A stretch of 37,037 nt of DNA from Candidatus Endomicrobiellum guadaloupense (GTDB lineage: Bacteria; Elusimicrobiota; Endomicrobiia; Endomicrobiales; Endomicrobiaceae). Shown piece by piece: positions 8,894-19,500 of this stretch (its first letter is position 1; each line of letters begins with the position of its first letter). The translations under genes and the position numbers were made by a program. The DNA is taken from contig JAITJN010000029.1 in assembly GCA_031278895.1 (NCBI GenBank), positions 1-37,037 on the forward strand. Direction: 5' to 3'. The notes beneath the pieces were generated by a model that saw nothing but the letters and a program-made list of their open reading frames with translations, was not told the origin of the DNA and made no database searches.

Positions 8894-9482
8894 CATTTTG
8901 ACAAATATTCCTCTTGAATACAAGAAAATAGCCTCTATTATTGAACCAAATGCAAAAGTTTTAGATTTAGGCTGTGGAGATGGAACGCTAATATACTATC
9001 TTGTAAAAACAAAAAATGCAGATGTTCAAGGAATAGAGTTAAACAACAGTCTTATATATACTTGCGTTGAAAAAGGCTTGACGGTTTTTCATTCAGATAT
9101 AGAAGGAGGGATAGAAGCATATCCTCCAAAAAGTTTTGACTATATAATCTTACACAATAGCTTACAAGAAGTAAAAAAAATAGACTTTGTAATTGAAGAA
9201 TGTTTTAAACTGACTAAGACAATTATTATAGGTTTTCCTAATTTTGCATATATTACGGCTAGAAGAGACCTTTTTTTAGGGAATTCTCCCGTTACCAAAA
9301 GTCTTCCTTATCAATGGTATAATTCTCCTAACTTAAGATTTTTGAGTATAAAAGACTTTGAAACATTTTGTTTTGAAAAAAAATATAAAGTTGTTCATAA
9401 ATTTTTTTATAGAGCTGAAAAAGAAGTTAGACTTTTCCCAAATCTTTTTGCTCAAACTGCAGTATTCTTCATTACAAGATAA
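8886..9482 (+). CDS. metW: methionine biosynthesis protein MetW (SAM-dependent methyltransferase fold)
   Basis: 198 residues with a class I methyltransferase fold: motif I VLDLGCGDGTL, acidic end of strand 2 in QGIELNN, DYIILHNSLQEV, and the MetW-specific IIIGFPNFAYITARRDLFLGNSPVTKSLPYQWYNSPNLRFLSI region. MetW partners MetX in many bacteria. I chose the ATG at 8886 rather than an in-frame ATG at 8859: AAAGAGGT sits 5 nt upstream of 8886, the ATGACTGA overlap with the metX stop is a standard coupling arrangement, and the family starts there. The extra nine residues of the longer frame look like readthrough of metX sequence. Confidence 0.9.
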   Translation: MTDILTNIPLEYKKIASIIEPNAKVLDLGCGDGTLIYYLVKTKNADVQGIELNNSLIYTCVEKGLTVFHSDIEGGIEAYPPKSFDYIILHNSLQEVKKIDFVIEECFKLTKTIIIGFPNFAYITARRDLFLGNSPVTKSLPYQWYNSPNLRFLSIKDFETFCFEKKYKVVHKFFYRAEKEVRLFPNLFAQTAVFFITR

Positions 9483-9524
9483 CAGCTTAATCAAAAAATA
9501 AACATATTAATATGGAAAGATAAA

Positions 9525-10448
9525 ATGAAAGATATTATTCAAAGCTTAAATATTTTAAAAAAAGAAAAAAATGCAGTAGTTTTAGCACATATATATCAAC
9601 AACCAGAAATACACGATATAGCTGATTTTATCGGAGATTCTTTAGAACTAAGCAGAAAAGCATCTAGAACAAAAGAAGAGATTATTGTATTTTGCGGAGT
9701 AAATTTTATGGCAGAAACAGCTTCTATTCTTAACCCTCAAAAAAAAGTTTTGATACCAGATATGCAAGCAGTGTGCCCTATGGCAGACATGGTAAATGTG
9801 GAAAAGCTCAAAGAGTTTAAATCAAGGTTTAGAAATCCAATAGTTATATCTTATGTAAACACTTCTGCTACAGTAAAAGCCGAAAGCGACATATGCTGTA
9901 CATCTTCAAATGCCATAAATGTTGTAAGAAGCGTGGTTAGGGATTTAGGCAATAATATTGATATTATCTTTACGCCTGACAGGAATTTAGGAGGATATAT
10001 CCAAAAAGTATCTGGCATAAAAATGAATATTTGGAATGGGTTTTGTCCTACCCATAATAACTTTATTTTACCTGAATATGTAAAAACAATTAAAAATAGA
10101 TATCTTAAAGCAGAAATTCTAGCACATCCTGAATGCAGGCCTGAAGTTGTTGACTTGGCAGATTATGTTTTGTCTACAGGAGGCATGTGTAAACACGCTA
10201 AAGAAAGCTCTTGTAAAGAATTTATAATATGCACTGAAACAGGTATCTTGTATAAACTACAAAAAGATAATCCTGATAAAAAATTTTATGCAGCAACATC
10301 TCTTGCTGTATGCCCTAATATGAAAAAAATAACACTGGCAAAAATCTATGATGCGCTTGTTAATATAAAAAACATTGTGTCTGTACCAGACAATATCAGA
10401 CAAAAAGCTTATACTCCAATTTCAAAGATGTTAGAAATAAATGCTTGA
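9525..10448 (+). CDS. nadA: quinolinate synthase A
   Basis: A 307-residue 4Fe-4S enzyme condensing iminoaspartate with dihydroxyacetone phosphate in de novo NAD synthesis. The three cluster cysteines are in QAVCPMAD (Cys84), NGFCPTHN (Cys174) and AVCPNMK (Cys263), with the spacing expected for the compact NadA form. HIYQQPEIHDIADFIGDSLE and FCGVNFMAETA are also typical. nadB and nadC are not adjacent here. It starts 42 bp after metW with a GGAAAG ribosome-binding site and is followed 22 bp later by a strong terminator that closes the run. Confidence 0.95.
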   Translation: MKDIIQSLNILKKEKNAVVLAHIYQQPEIHDIADFIGDSLELSRKASRTKEEIIVFCGVNFMAETASILNPQKKVLIPDMQAVCPMADMVNVEKLKEFKSRFRNPIVISYVNTSATVKAESDICCTSSNAINVVRSVVRDLGNNIDIIFTPDRNLGGYIQKVSGIKMNIWNGFCPTHNNFILPEYVKTIKNRYLKAEILAHPECRPEVVDLADYVLSTGGMCKHAKESSCKEFIICTETGILYKLQKDNPDKKFYAATSLAVCPNMKKITLAKIYDALVNIKNIVSVPDNIRQKAYTPISKMLEINA

Positions 10449-10470
10449 CATTTATTTCTGATTAAGGTAA

Positions 10471-10522
10471 TATATGTTGTGTTAGCTAGCAGCTATCCAC
10501 ACTACATATAGTATTATTTTTT
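10471..10522 (+). terminator. intrinsic terminator after nadA
   Basis: Long hairpin at 10471-10510: a 7-bp outer stem (TATATGT/ACATATA), one T-T mismatch, 4 bp (GTGT/ACAC), a 3-nt bulge, then 5 bp (TAGCT/AGCTA) around an AGC loop. A T-rich tract follows (10512-10522). It fits the plus strand; the minus side lacks a U-run. Confidence 0.75.
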
Positions 10523-13283
10523 AAAGTAGATATGAAATCCTGAGCAACCCGACTAACCCTTTCTTTTTCCCTGAATATCCTTCTATGCTTAATTCCATTC
10601 TAAAATTGCTAATCTCAGCTTTTACTCCAAATTCTCCGCTTTGAGTCCAACCACATAAATTCTCATGCTCTAGTTCAAATATAAAAGTTTTTGCTGCAAC
10701 TCTACCTTGTGTTTCATATTCAGCTCCTAGTCCTATAAATGGCGTTATGCTCCAACTTAAATTAAAAATGCTTCTTATTCCTAGTTTTAATCTACTTGAG
10801 TTAATTTGTCTAAAATTTATTATATCTCCGGTAACAAGTTTTGCTTTTTTAGACTCTTCGTGTACATATAACCATTTAAAATATCCTTCAAGGTCTAAAA
10901 TTCCTAAATTTCTTATATATCCGCAGCCAAGATGCCCGCCATAATATGTTCCATCCGTATTAAATTTTCCTTCTCCTATCATATCTCTATTTTTATAGCT
11001 TGAGTCAGTCTTTCCAATTTTTGCAGAACCGTCTAAATATACTTCACCTATTATTTTTCCAAAAGTATCTTTGGCATTCCACAATCCAAATCTTCCCAAA
11101 ATACCTATACCCATGTATTGAGGTTTACCTTTTCCTTCTGTTTTCCCAGATAAATGGCCAATAATTGTATCTTGATCATAGCTAGTTTTTACTGTATATT
11201 CTCCCTCCCCATGTTCCCAAAAAGCACCTAAAACCAACTTTTTATCAACAATAGGTACATACTCTTTAGCTATACCTGCTATAAAAGAAATACCCTTTAT
11301 TTCTAAAGTATTTTCACCATATTTTAAGTTTCCCCAAGACACAATGCCAAATGCACCAGCTTTACCATATGAATTCAAGTTTCCATCGTTATTTGAACTT
11401 ACAGTATCAACTGCTTCTCTTATTCCTTTATCTGCAAGCAAATCTAAAGATCTATTAACAAAGAGTATTTGAGCAGTTCCTTCTTCTAAACAGTTATTAG
11501 CTTTAGGATTGAGATCAAATTTTGAATCTTTAACTTCTAAATATAAAGATGTGTCTGTAGTTCTGATCAAAAAACTATAATCGTAAAGAAGAGTCGTACA
11601 AAAAGATCCATTCATACCTATATTAGTATTATTGTTGACAGGAGCATTATCTATCCCAGTGCCTGTACCTGAGCTTACTATTAAATAAATTTTGTCGCCA
11701 ACATTTAAAATAGGAATATCATCTTCATTTTGAAATTGTACTTTCACGGTAGTCCTACTCAGATTAATTGGTTTAGCAGGATCTTGATACATGCCTCCAG
11801 TACCAGCCTTCACATCTATAATCACATCATCCTTTTTTATATTACTTGGCAAATGAAAATTATAAATTTCAAAGTTATTGATACCATAAATTTGAATATT
11901 TTTTGCGTATATCTCAAGAGTATTTCCGCTAAAAACATTAGGAGTATCATCATGTTTTCCTCCTACCCATAAAATGCTATTTGTTGATAGACAAGCGCCT
12001 TCATGGATAATAAGAGTGTTATTTATAACATTACCAATACTCTTTCCAGAGTAATCGAAATAAATATTTCCTCCAATACTTGCATTATCATAGATACAAA
12101 TCACATTATCCCTAACTGTAACGTTTCCATTATCAGCAGTATGCTGAACACATATTACATGCCCTGCAACTCTTCCAAATATACTAATAACATTATCTGA
12201 AACTACGCCTGATCCCATAGAACAAGCGATTAAACTACCATTTACTACTCCAGAAATGTTCATAATTTCATTTTTAGAAGCTCCAACTCCAACTCTAGCC
12301 CCCTCTGCAACGACATCTACATGACCTGAGCCTGAAAGATTCAAAATATTATATGATGATGTACCACAACTAACGTGAGAACAAGTAACGCCTGTCATAC
12401 AATGCCCTGAAATATTAACTTCATTATTTATTGATATTCCTTCTGTGATATTAACACCCGCGACATGTCCATTTACGTAAGCACCTTCATGAACTCTCAC
12501 TGCGTTTTTTGTAGCTAATCCAGATGTAAGATAAGCAGAGCTAATATCACTACTAATATTTACATTCCCATATATATCCACAAAGTTACTTGTTGCTGTA
12601 CCAGCGCTTACATAGGCAGCGCATATATGACCCTCAAAACCCAAATTAGAGCTTACTATTCCACTTGTACTTACAATAATGCCATTACCAAAAGCTTGTC
12701 CGTTAGCAATATATGCACCAATAATTCTATTTGATACAGCGCTGCTTGATATTACAACAAGATTATTAATTGCTGTCACTTCTGATATCTCTGACTCGAT
12801 AGATACACCTCTAATATCACCTTCAGCAATACCAGAAATATTTACAGTATTTCTTTCAACTCGTCCTGCTCTCAACATCTGTACACCATAAACAGATCGA
12901 GAAACTCCAGAAACTAAAACAGTATTATGTGTGGCTGTTGCCCATATCGTAGTTGCAATACATACTCCATATATTGTGTCTGTAGCAGTTCCTTTTAAAA
13001 TTAAACTATTATAATTAGCATTATTTTGTGGGTATTGCCAATCAATATAAGACCCATAAGTTCTACTACTAACAGTTGCACCTTCTTCAACAGTTAATTT
13101 ATTGTTAATAGATGTATCCTCAAATGGCGCACTACCAGAATTATCTTGCCCATTTCCTGAGATTTCATAATTTATGACACTGCCTCTGTTAATGACAATA
13201 GACTTAGCAAAAACATCTGATGTGTAAAATGATATGATTGATATGAACAAAGTTATATAAAATATTGCATATATCTGCTTCAT
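10521..13283 (-). CDS. autotransporter adhesin-like protein: beta-helical repeat passenger plus C-terminal beta-barrel
   Basis: 920 residues. Residues 1-26 form a signal peptide (cleavage after DVFA). The passenger, about 27-585, contains roughly a dozen imperfect repeats of 25-32 residues between about 93 and 430, each of the form N-x-V/I-x-I-S-G followed by G-x-x-I/A-x-x-G-x-A/T, for example NTVLVSG, NTVNISG, NEVNISG, NEIMNISG and NVISIFG. This is the periodicity of a right-handed beta-helix. After a linker (LFVNRSLDLLADKGIREAV, 607-625) comes an autotransporter barrel (about 640-920) ending GLVGLLRISYLL. The final residue is Leu rather than the usual Phe/Trp. The barrel is paralogous to the 3230-4633 protein. 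The start is only 28 bp behind an RND pump gene, with a GAGG ribosome-binding site, so it looks like the last gene of the efflux operon. A surface adhesin or host-interaction role is inference. Confidence 0.85.
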   Translation of the reverse strand: MKQIYAIFYITLFISIISFYTSDVFAKSIVINRGSVINYEISGNGQDNSGSAPFEDTSINNKLTVEEGATVSSRTYGSYIDWQYPQNNANYNSLILKGTATDTIYGVCIATTIWATATHNTVLVSGVSRSVYGVQMLRAGRVERNTVNISGIAEGDIRGVSIESEISEVTAINNLVVISSSAVSNRIIGAYIANGQAFGNGIIVSTSGIVSSNLGFEGHICAAYVSAGTATSNFVDIYGNVNISSDISSAYLTSGLATKNAVRVHEGAYVNGHVAGVNITEGISINNEVNISGHCMTGVTCSHVSCGTSSYNILNLSGSGHVDVVAEGARVGVGASKNEIMNISGVVNGSLIACSMGSGVVSDNVISIFGRVAGHVICVQHTADNGNVTVRDNVICIYDNASIGGNIYFDYSGKSIGNVINNTLIIHEGACLSTNSILWVGGKHDDTPNVFSGNTLEIYAKNIQIYGINNFEIYNFHLPSNIKKDDVIIDVKAGTGGMYQDPAKPINLSRTTVKVQFQNEDDIPILNVGDKIYLIVSSGTGTGIDNAPVNNNTNIGMNGSFCTTLLYDYSFLIRTTDTSLYLEVKDSKFDLNPKANNCLEEGTAQILFVNRSLDLLADKGIREAVDTVSSNNDGNLNSYGKAGAFGIVSWGNLKYGENTLEIKGISFIAGIAKEYVPIVDKKLVLGAFWEHGEGEYTVKTSYDQDTIIGHLSGKTEGKGKPQYMGIGILGRFGLWNAKDTFGKIIGEVYLDGSAKIGKTDSSYKNRDMIGEGKFNTDGTYYGGHLGCGYIRNLGILDLEGYFKWLYVHEESKKAKLVTGDIINFRQINSSRLKLGIRSIFNLSWSITPFIGLGAEYETQGRVAAKTFIFELEHENLCGWTQSGEFGVKAEISNFRMELSIEGYSGKKKGLVGLLRISYLL

Positions 13284-13301
13284 TAAAATACCTCATGATT
13301 T

Positions 13302-13332
13302 GAGAATGAATTTAATTCAGAAATTCATTCTC
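13302..13332 (-). repeat. perfect 12-bp inverted repeat spanning the stop codon of the last RND gene
   Basis: Arms GAGAATGAATTT (13302-13313) and AAATTCATTCTC (13321-13332) with a 7-nt loop. It overlaps the end of the pump gene and sits about 10 nt before the ribosome-binding site of the autotransporter. No T-run follows on either strand, so it is not a standard terminator. An mRNA-processing or stability hairpin that sets autotransporter expression is possible. Confidence 0.6.
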
Positions 13333-16300
13333 TGATTTATTCCTCATTCCTTTTGTATAAAGGTATATATAAGGAACAAAACAAATAGAAAGACCTAATG
13401 CAAATGACAGACCTCCAACAACTGCTATTGCCATAGGCTGGTTTGTAGATCCTCCTCCACCAAAACCAATAGCAAGAGGAATAAGACCTGTAATGGTTGT
13501 AAGAGTAGTCATTGTAATAGGTCTTATATGATTAACTGTAACTTCAACAACATTCTTTTTTAAAGATAAAATATCTGGAGTAATATCACTCATTTTTTTC
13601 AATTCTTCTTCATACATAACATTAAACCTATCAATAAGCAAGATAGAAATATTAACAACGTTACCTATAAGCATTATAAAACCAAGCATTGAAATTGAAT
13701 TTATTGATTGACCTGTAATAAATAATACAACAGCAGCTCCCACAATACCTAAAGGAACAACAGTCATAACTAGAATTGGTTGAAACAAAGATTCAAATTC
13801 CGAAGCTAAAACCATGAAAATAATTATTACACCAAGTCCCAACGCAAACGAAACTTGAGTTAATGCTTCTTTCATGGCAAGCATTTCACCGGAAATAACG
13901 CAATGAACATCTTCATTATTGTACTTTGCATCAAGTATTGATTGTATTTCTTGAACAGCTTTTGTAAAGTTACCCTTAATGTTTGCAGAAAGCAGATATG
14001 TTCTTTCTCCTTCTATTCTCTTAATTGAAGGGAGTGTTTTTACAAAATTAGCTTGAGCTATTTGTTTTAATTGTATTGTTAATCCCCATGGAGAATAAGC
14101 AGTCATCTCCATAACTTTGCTAAGTTTGTCTCTATCTTCTGAACGCATTCTTACTCTTATATCCATTTCATCATCTTTTCTTTTAAGTTTTGTGGCAATA
14201 TAACCTTTAATTGCTGCCAAAGTCATAGCAGAAATTTCTTGAGTTGAAAGTCCAAATAGGGATGCTCTCTCTCTGTCTATTGTAAGCCTTAATTCAGGAA
14301 CTTCATCTGGAGGATCTAGCTTTATTCCATAAAACTGAGGCATTTTTTCCATAACAGCACGAATTTCATTAGATGCTTGTTTAAGTACAGATAAGTCTCT
14401 TCCTCTTACTTCTATTAATAAACCTGAAGCAGCGCCAACACCTGAACCAAATAAACCTTGCTGAGTCATAAATTCAGTCTCTAAACCTTTAATATTAAGC
14501 TTTCTTATTTCATTTGAAATATCTGCAACAAGTTCATCGGTAGATATACCTTCTTTGTGCAATCTTCCTACAATTCTTGCTTGATATGTTCCAAGAGATT
14601 CTATAGATGCAACACCAGAATTATCACCAGTTGAACCTACACTTACTGAAATGTCATTTATTTCAGGATATTTGGAAATCAATCTTTCTATTCTTCTTGT
14701 TGTTGCATCTGTAGATTCTAACGGAGTATCAGGAGGCATTATCAAGTTTAAAGTAAAACGTCTTTCATCAACTTTTGGCATAAAGGCCTTAGGTATAAAA
14801 GCAAGACAAACTACACCTACCATTGTATAAGCTAAAACAATCAACATTATTTTACTGATTTTATAATCTAAAACTTTTTTAAATATCGGAGTAAAATATT
14901 TATTTATTGCGTCCATCCCTGCTGTAACAGACTGTTTTGCTAAGTCAGCTGTAAGAGCAAGACGAGGAACAAGGAAAAGAGCAGTAAATATTGATGAAAT
15001 AAGAGCAAAAGAAATTGTAAGCGCTAACTGTTTAAAAAGTTGTCCTATCATGCCTGCAACAAAAACAAATGGTATAAAAATAGCAAGTGTTGTAAGAGTA
15101 GAACTCATAATAGGCGCAATCAAACTACTTGTAGCAGCATAAATTCTTTCTTTTTTAGGTATAGTTTTGAGTCTGTGAAACTGCATAAGAATATTCTCAA
15201 GAACCACGTTTGAGTTGTCAATAACCATTCCTATTCCAACAGTAAGACCACCCAAAGACATAGTATTTAGAGAAATATCTCCAAAATACATAAAACTTAA
15301 AGTACTACAAAGAGCTACAGGAATAGCTATGTTTATTATTGTAGATGCCATAAAGCTTTTCATAAAAAAATAAAGCAAGATAAATGAAAGTAATATTCCT
15401 TGTATCATGTTTGAGTATAAATTCTCAAGAGACTCTTTAATAAAATCAGACTGATCTAAGGTTATTTTTATATCAACATCTTCTGGCATTTTTTCTTTAA
15501 TATCTTTAAGTTTTTTCTGTACCCCTTTTGATAAATTTATTAAGTTTGAACCTGACTGCTGATAAATACCTACAGATATATTCTCGCTTCCATTGTAACG
15601 AGAATATCCTTTTCTGTCCCTAAGAGTCTCTTTCACTTGCGCAATATCTTTCAAAAATACTATTTTATCACCTGTTTCCTGCTCTTTATTTTTAACTCTT
15701 TTTGTGCTTAACACATGCTCTATGTTATTATCTACCTTTGAGAAAGAAAGGTTAGCTATATCATCAATTGTTTGAAATTCTCCAACAGTTTTAACTAAAT
15801 ATTCATGCTTTTCTTCTTTTATTGTTCCAGCGGGATAAGTGATGTTAGCATTTTCCAGAGAAGTAATAACTTCTGTTATTGAAACCTGATTAGCAAGAAG
15901 CCTTCCTTTATCTATTTCAACAAGTATTTCTTTCTCTTCTCCACCTCTAAGCTCAACTTTTGCAACACCTTCAATACGTTCAAGTTCATCTTTTATGTTT
16001 CTCTTTGACATGTATCTAAGCTCCGCCATTCTCATGTCAGAAGAATCACCGTTTTTATAGCTTACAGAAAGAAGCATAGCTTCAGTTTGAGTAGGATTGT
16101 ACTTCAAAACGACTGGTTCTAATGCTTCTCTTGGCAAGCTTTCTTTTATTAAATCTATCTTTTCACGTACATCCATTGCAGCAAAGTCCATGTTTGTTCC
16201 CCATCTAAACTCACATGTAACAATGGAAACACCTTCTTTTGAATTTGAAGAAACTCTTTTGATGTCTTTTACAGTACCAGCAGTTTCTTCAACCATTTTG

Positions 16301-16491
16301 CTTATAAGCTTTTCTGCTTCTTCAGGCCCTGCGCCATCATACCTTGTTACGATAGTTATTTGTGGATATTCCATAGATGGGAACAATTCTTGAGGGATTC
16401 TTGTATATGAGATTACTCCCAAAAGTCCTATTGACAAAAATAACATTATGGTTGTAACTGGTCTATCTACTGACAATCTCATTATGCTCAT
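13312..16491 (-). CDS. RND-family efflux pump, inner-membrane subunit (second pump gene)
   Basis: 1059 residues, standard for AcrB-type resistance-nodulation-division transporters. It starts MSIMRLSVDRPVTTIMLFLSIGLLGVI (TM1), with FPSMEYPQITIVTRYDGAGPEEAEKLI and a duplicated two-half layout of six membrane segments and large periplasmic loops each. In TM4 the motif GMVIDNSNVVLEN gives Asp425-Asn426 where AcrB has Asp407-Asp408. In TM10, IGNVVNISILLID puts Asn947 where AcrB has Lys940; Asp-Asn with Asn is a known variant of this superfamily. GGGAG lies 5 nt before the ATG. It follows the other RND gene by 30 bp. Tandem RND genes with one fusion protein and one TolC recall MdtBC, where the two form a hetero-trimer. 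The exported substrate is unknown. Confidence 0.95.
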   Translation of the reverse strand: MSIMRLSVDRPVTTIMLFLSIGLLGVISYTRIPQELFPSMEYPQITIVTRYDGAGPEEAEKLISKMVEETAGTVKDIKRVSSNSKEGVSIVTCEFRWGTNMDFAAMDVREKIDLIKESLPREALEPVVLKYNPTQTEAMLLSVSYKNGDSSDMRMAELRYMSKRNIKDELERIEGVAKVELRGGEEKEILVEIDKGRLLANQVSITEVITSLENANITYPAGTIKEEKHEYLVKTVGEFQTIDDIANLSFSKVDNNIEHVLSTKRVKNKEQETGDKIVFLKDIAQVKETLRDRKGYSRYNGSENISVGIYQQSGSNLINLSKGVQKKLKDIKEKMPEDVDIKITLDQSDFIKESLENLYSNMIQGILLSFILLYFFMKSFMASTIINIAIPVALCSTLSFMYFGDISLNTMSLGGLTVGIGMVIDNSNVVLENILMQFHRLKTIPKKERIYAATSSLIAPIMSSTLTTLAIFIPFVFVAGMIGQLFKQLALTISFALISSIFTALFLVPRLALTADLAKQSVTAGMDAINKYFTPIFKKVLDYKISKIMLIVLAYTMVGVVCLAFIPKAFMPKVDERRFTLNLIMPPDTPLESTDATTRRIERLISKYPEINDISVSVGSTGDNSGVASIESLGTYQARIVGRLHKEGISTDELVADISNEIRKLNIKGLETEFMTQQGLFGSGVGAASGLLIEVRGRDLSVLKQASNEIRAVMEKMPQFYGIKLDPPDEVPELRLTIDRERASLFGLSTQEISAMTLAAIKGYIATKLKRKDDEMDIRVRMRSEDRDKLSKVMEMTAYSPWGLTIQLKQIAQANFVKTLPSIKRIEGERTYLLSANIKGNFTKAVQEIQSILDAKYNNEDVHCVISGEMLAMKEALTQVSFALGLGVIIIFMVLASEFESLFQPILVMTVVPLGIVGAAVVLFITGQSINSISMLGFIMLIGNVVNISILLIDRFNVMYEEELKKMSDITPDILSLKKNVVEVTVNHIRPITMTTLTTITGLIPLAIGFGGGGSTNQPMAIAVVGGLSFALGLSICFVPYIYLYTKGMRNKSENEFLN

Positions 16492-16521
16492 TTTGCTCCC
16501 TCATAAATATTTAATTTATTG

Positions 16522-19500
16522 CTAAATTTTTATCTTAGGGGCATTAGGAATTTTTGTAGGAGAAGAATCTTCATTTTGGATAACAATTCTTGGAATTTTA
16601 AAAGTCTCTGACGTCAAAGTAGTTTTTGATTTTTTAGATCTAAACTTTCCAATATTTTTTAAAAGGTGTAAATTGTTTAACATTCCATGAAGGCTCTTTT
16701 TAGGATTCTCCATCATATAATAGGCCGTAGGGATGATTAAAAGAGTAAGTATTGTTCCAGTTAACGTGCCAAAAAGAACTGTAAGGGACATGGACCTCCA
16801 CATTGATGCCGCCGCGTCCCTACTTAAAACCATTGGAAGAAGACCAATAGTTTTCATAAGAAAAGTTATTAGTTCTGGACGAAGTCTTTCTTTACATGAC
16901 TCAAATATCACTCTTAAAATGTTTGTTCTTCCAACACGTCTTTGATTTATTTTATCAACAATAATAATTGATCCATAAACAATTGATCCAAATAAAATCA
17001 TTATCCCTATATATACGCCAAGACTTATAGGCTTTTTAAAAATCCAAAGAGAAAATGCTACACCAATTACGCTCAAAGGTAACGCAAACATTATGAGAAA
17101 TGGCTGTTTGTAAGATTCAAATATTGATGCTAAAACAAAGAAAATAAGAATGACAGTAAGTGCAATAGCCAACATAAAAGATCCTTGACTATTTACTGTT
17201 TTCTCATAATCACCAGATAAGGTAAATGAATAGTCTCTAGGGAAAGTAATCGTTTTAATAGCTGCAAATATACCTTTAGCTGCAGTCTTTAATCCTATTT
17301 TTTCTCTATTTGCTGTAAGCTGTATAAAACGTCTTTTATTTTTATGCCAAATCTCTTGAGTAGATTTTATTTCTTGAGCTCTAGCTACTTGTCCAACATA
17401 TACAACTTCTTTCCTAGTATTTATTATAGGTAAAAATAAAACATCTTGTACATTTCTCACACTGCCAGGACGAAGCCTTGCAACTGCTTCTATTTGTTCA
17501 CCGTCTTTCCTGAATTTAGTAGCAATAAGACCTCTTAGTTCTGCATGTAGCGTATTTCCAAAATAATATGCAGTGAGACCAAAATCCGCGAGCTTATTGT
17601 GGTCTACGAAAAGATTTATTTCAGGTTCGTCTTCCCTCATCCTTATTTTTACATCGTTTAGTCCTTTAACTTGCTGAAGTCTTCCAGAAGAAGAAAAAGC
17701 AAGCTGTTTTAAAGTATCATAATCTTGACCATAAAAGTCAACATACATTTCTTTAGAACCAGATGTATCAGAGTCTTGATAATACACAAAGGCAGGAGTA
17801 TAGTCTTCAAAATATTTTCTAAATTCCGCTTTAAACTTGTCAGCTTCTTTATATACCCTTACTTCAATAAAAGTGTGCAGCTTTTCAACTTTTGATGAAA
17901 CTCTATCAACATCTTCTTTAAAAGATAAGAGTTTCGTTTCCATTCTCTTTACTATCTCATTGGAAACTTCTATCCGTGTAGCAGGAGGAAATTGTATTCC
18001 TATTCTGAAGGTATTTGTATCACCTGCATCCATAAATTCAGAATCTCTTGTTCTTAAAATATGAACAGCAAATAAAAAAAGTAAAAATACAACAAGCCAT
18101 ACATAAGTTTGTCTTCTAAAAACAAATTTTAAAATTTTTCCATAGAAATATCTTATCTTCATGTACCAACCTTGGAACTCTAAGGAAAAATTGTTCTGCC
18201 ATCTATATATCTGAGGTGGAACAAATATCATAGTGCTTATAAGAGATGCAAGTAGAGCGAATGTGATTGTAAGACCAAACGGCATGTAGAGTTGTCTTAT
18301 TTCTGGCTCTAAAAATACAAGAGGAAGGAACACTACTATAGTCGTAACCGTAGATGCAAAAATAGGCTGCCAAAGTTCAGCAGTTCCATTTATAACTAAC
18401 TCTTCTTTTGTTTTGTAAGTTCCTCTATGGTGATGGAAAGATATATTTTCTATCACTACTATTGCATTATCCATAACGTTTGCCATACCCATAGCAAGAC
18501 CGCTTAATGTCATAACATTAAAAGTTTGTTTTGTAAAATACATTAAAAGCACAGATATTAAAAGACTTAAAGGAAGGGTTGTGACAACGATAATAACATT
18601 TCTTATATTCTTCATAAATAAAAATAAAATTCCAACAAGCAAAATTACTGCGACAACAAGTGCTTCGCATAGAGAATATATAGCTTTGTTTATGTAATCA
18701 GCATCATTTTTTACAACAGTCAAAGCAACTTCAGAATCTATTTCATGCCTTAATTTATTTATAACTCTAATAGATTCATTGGCCGTACTTATTGTATTTG
18801 CAGCAGTTTCCTTTTGAATATACATGGAAACAACAGATTGAATATTGAGTCTTGAAAAAGAGGTAGGCTCATAAAAAGAATCTCTTACTGTGGCAATATC
18901 GTTTATTCTAATTACAGAACCAGATGGAGTAATAGCTATACCAGTATTTGCAATTTCTTCAATATCTGTATATTCCCCACTAGCTCTTATCACATAGTTA
19001 TTATTTGCTTCATCTATATTCCCTGCTGATACAGAAATATTTGATAAATTAATTTTATTTATAACATCGAGAATTGGAAGATTGTATGCTATAAGCTTTG
19101 AATTATCTATATCTATTAAAAGCTTTCTTTCTCTTCCACCGCCAATCTCAACGTTAGCGACTCCAGAAACTCTCATAAGTTTTTCTTTAATACTTTTTTC
19201 AGCCACATTTCTAAGCTCTTCTGTAGAAAATTTATTAGAGCTTAAAGCTAATATAATTATTGGAGCGTCAGACTGTTCAAATTTAGCTATGATTGGTTTT
19301 TCTGTTTCTTTTGGCAGGAGATGTCTGACAAGTGCTAATTTCTCACGAATATCTACAACTATAAAATCAGTATCCACACCATGATGGAACTCCAGCATTA
19401 TATTAGATTCTGATTCCTTTGAAGAAGAAATCATTTCTTTAAGACCATTAAGCTCAGAAAAAACTTCTTCCAAAGGCTTTGTTACATATTTTTCTACTTC

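Noticed and set aside
10747-12891. Several 65-80 codon plus-strand frames
   Set aside because: All are antisense to the autotransporter repeats and have no start signals; they follow from the repetitive composition.
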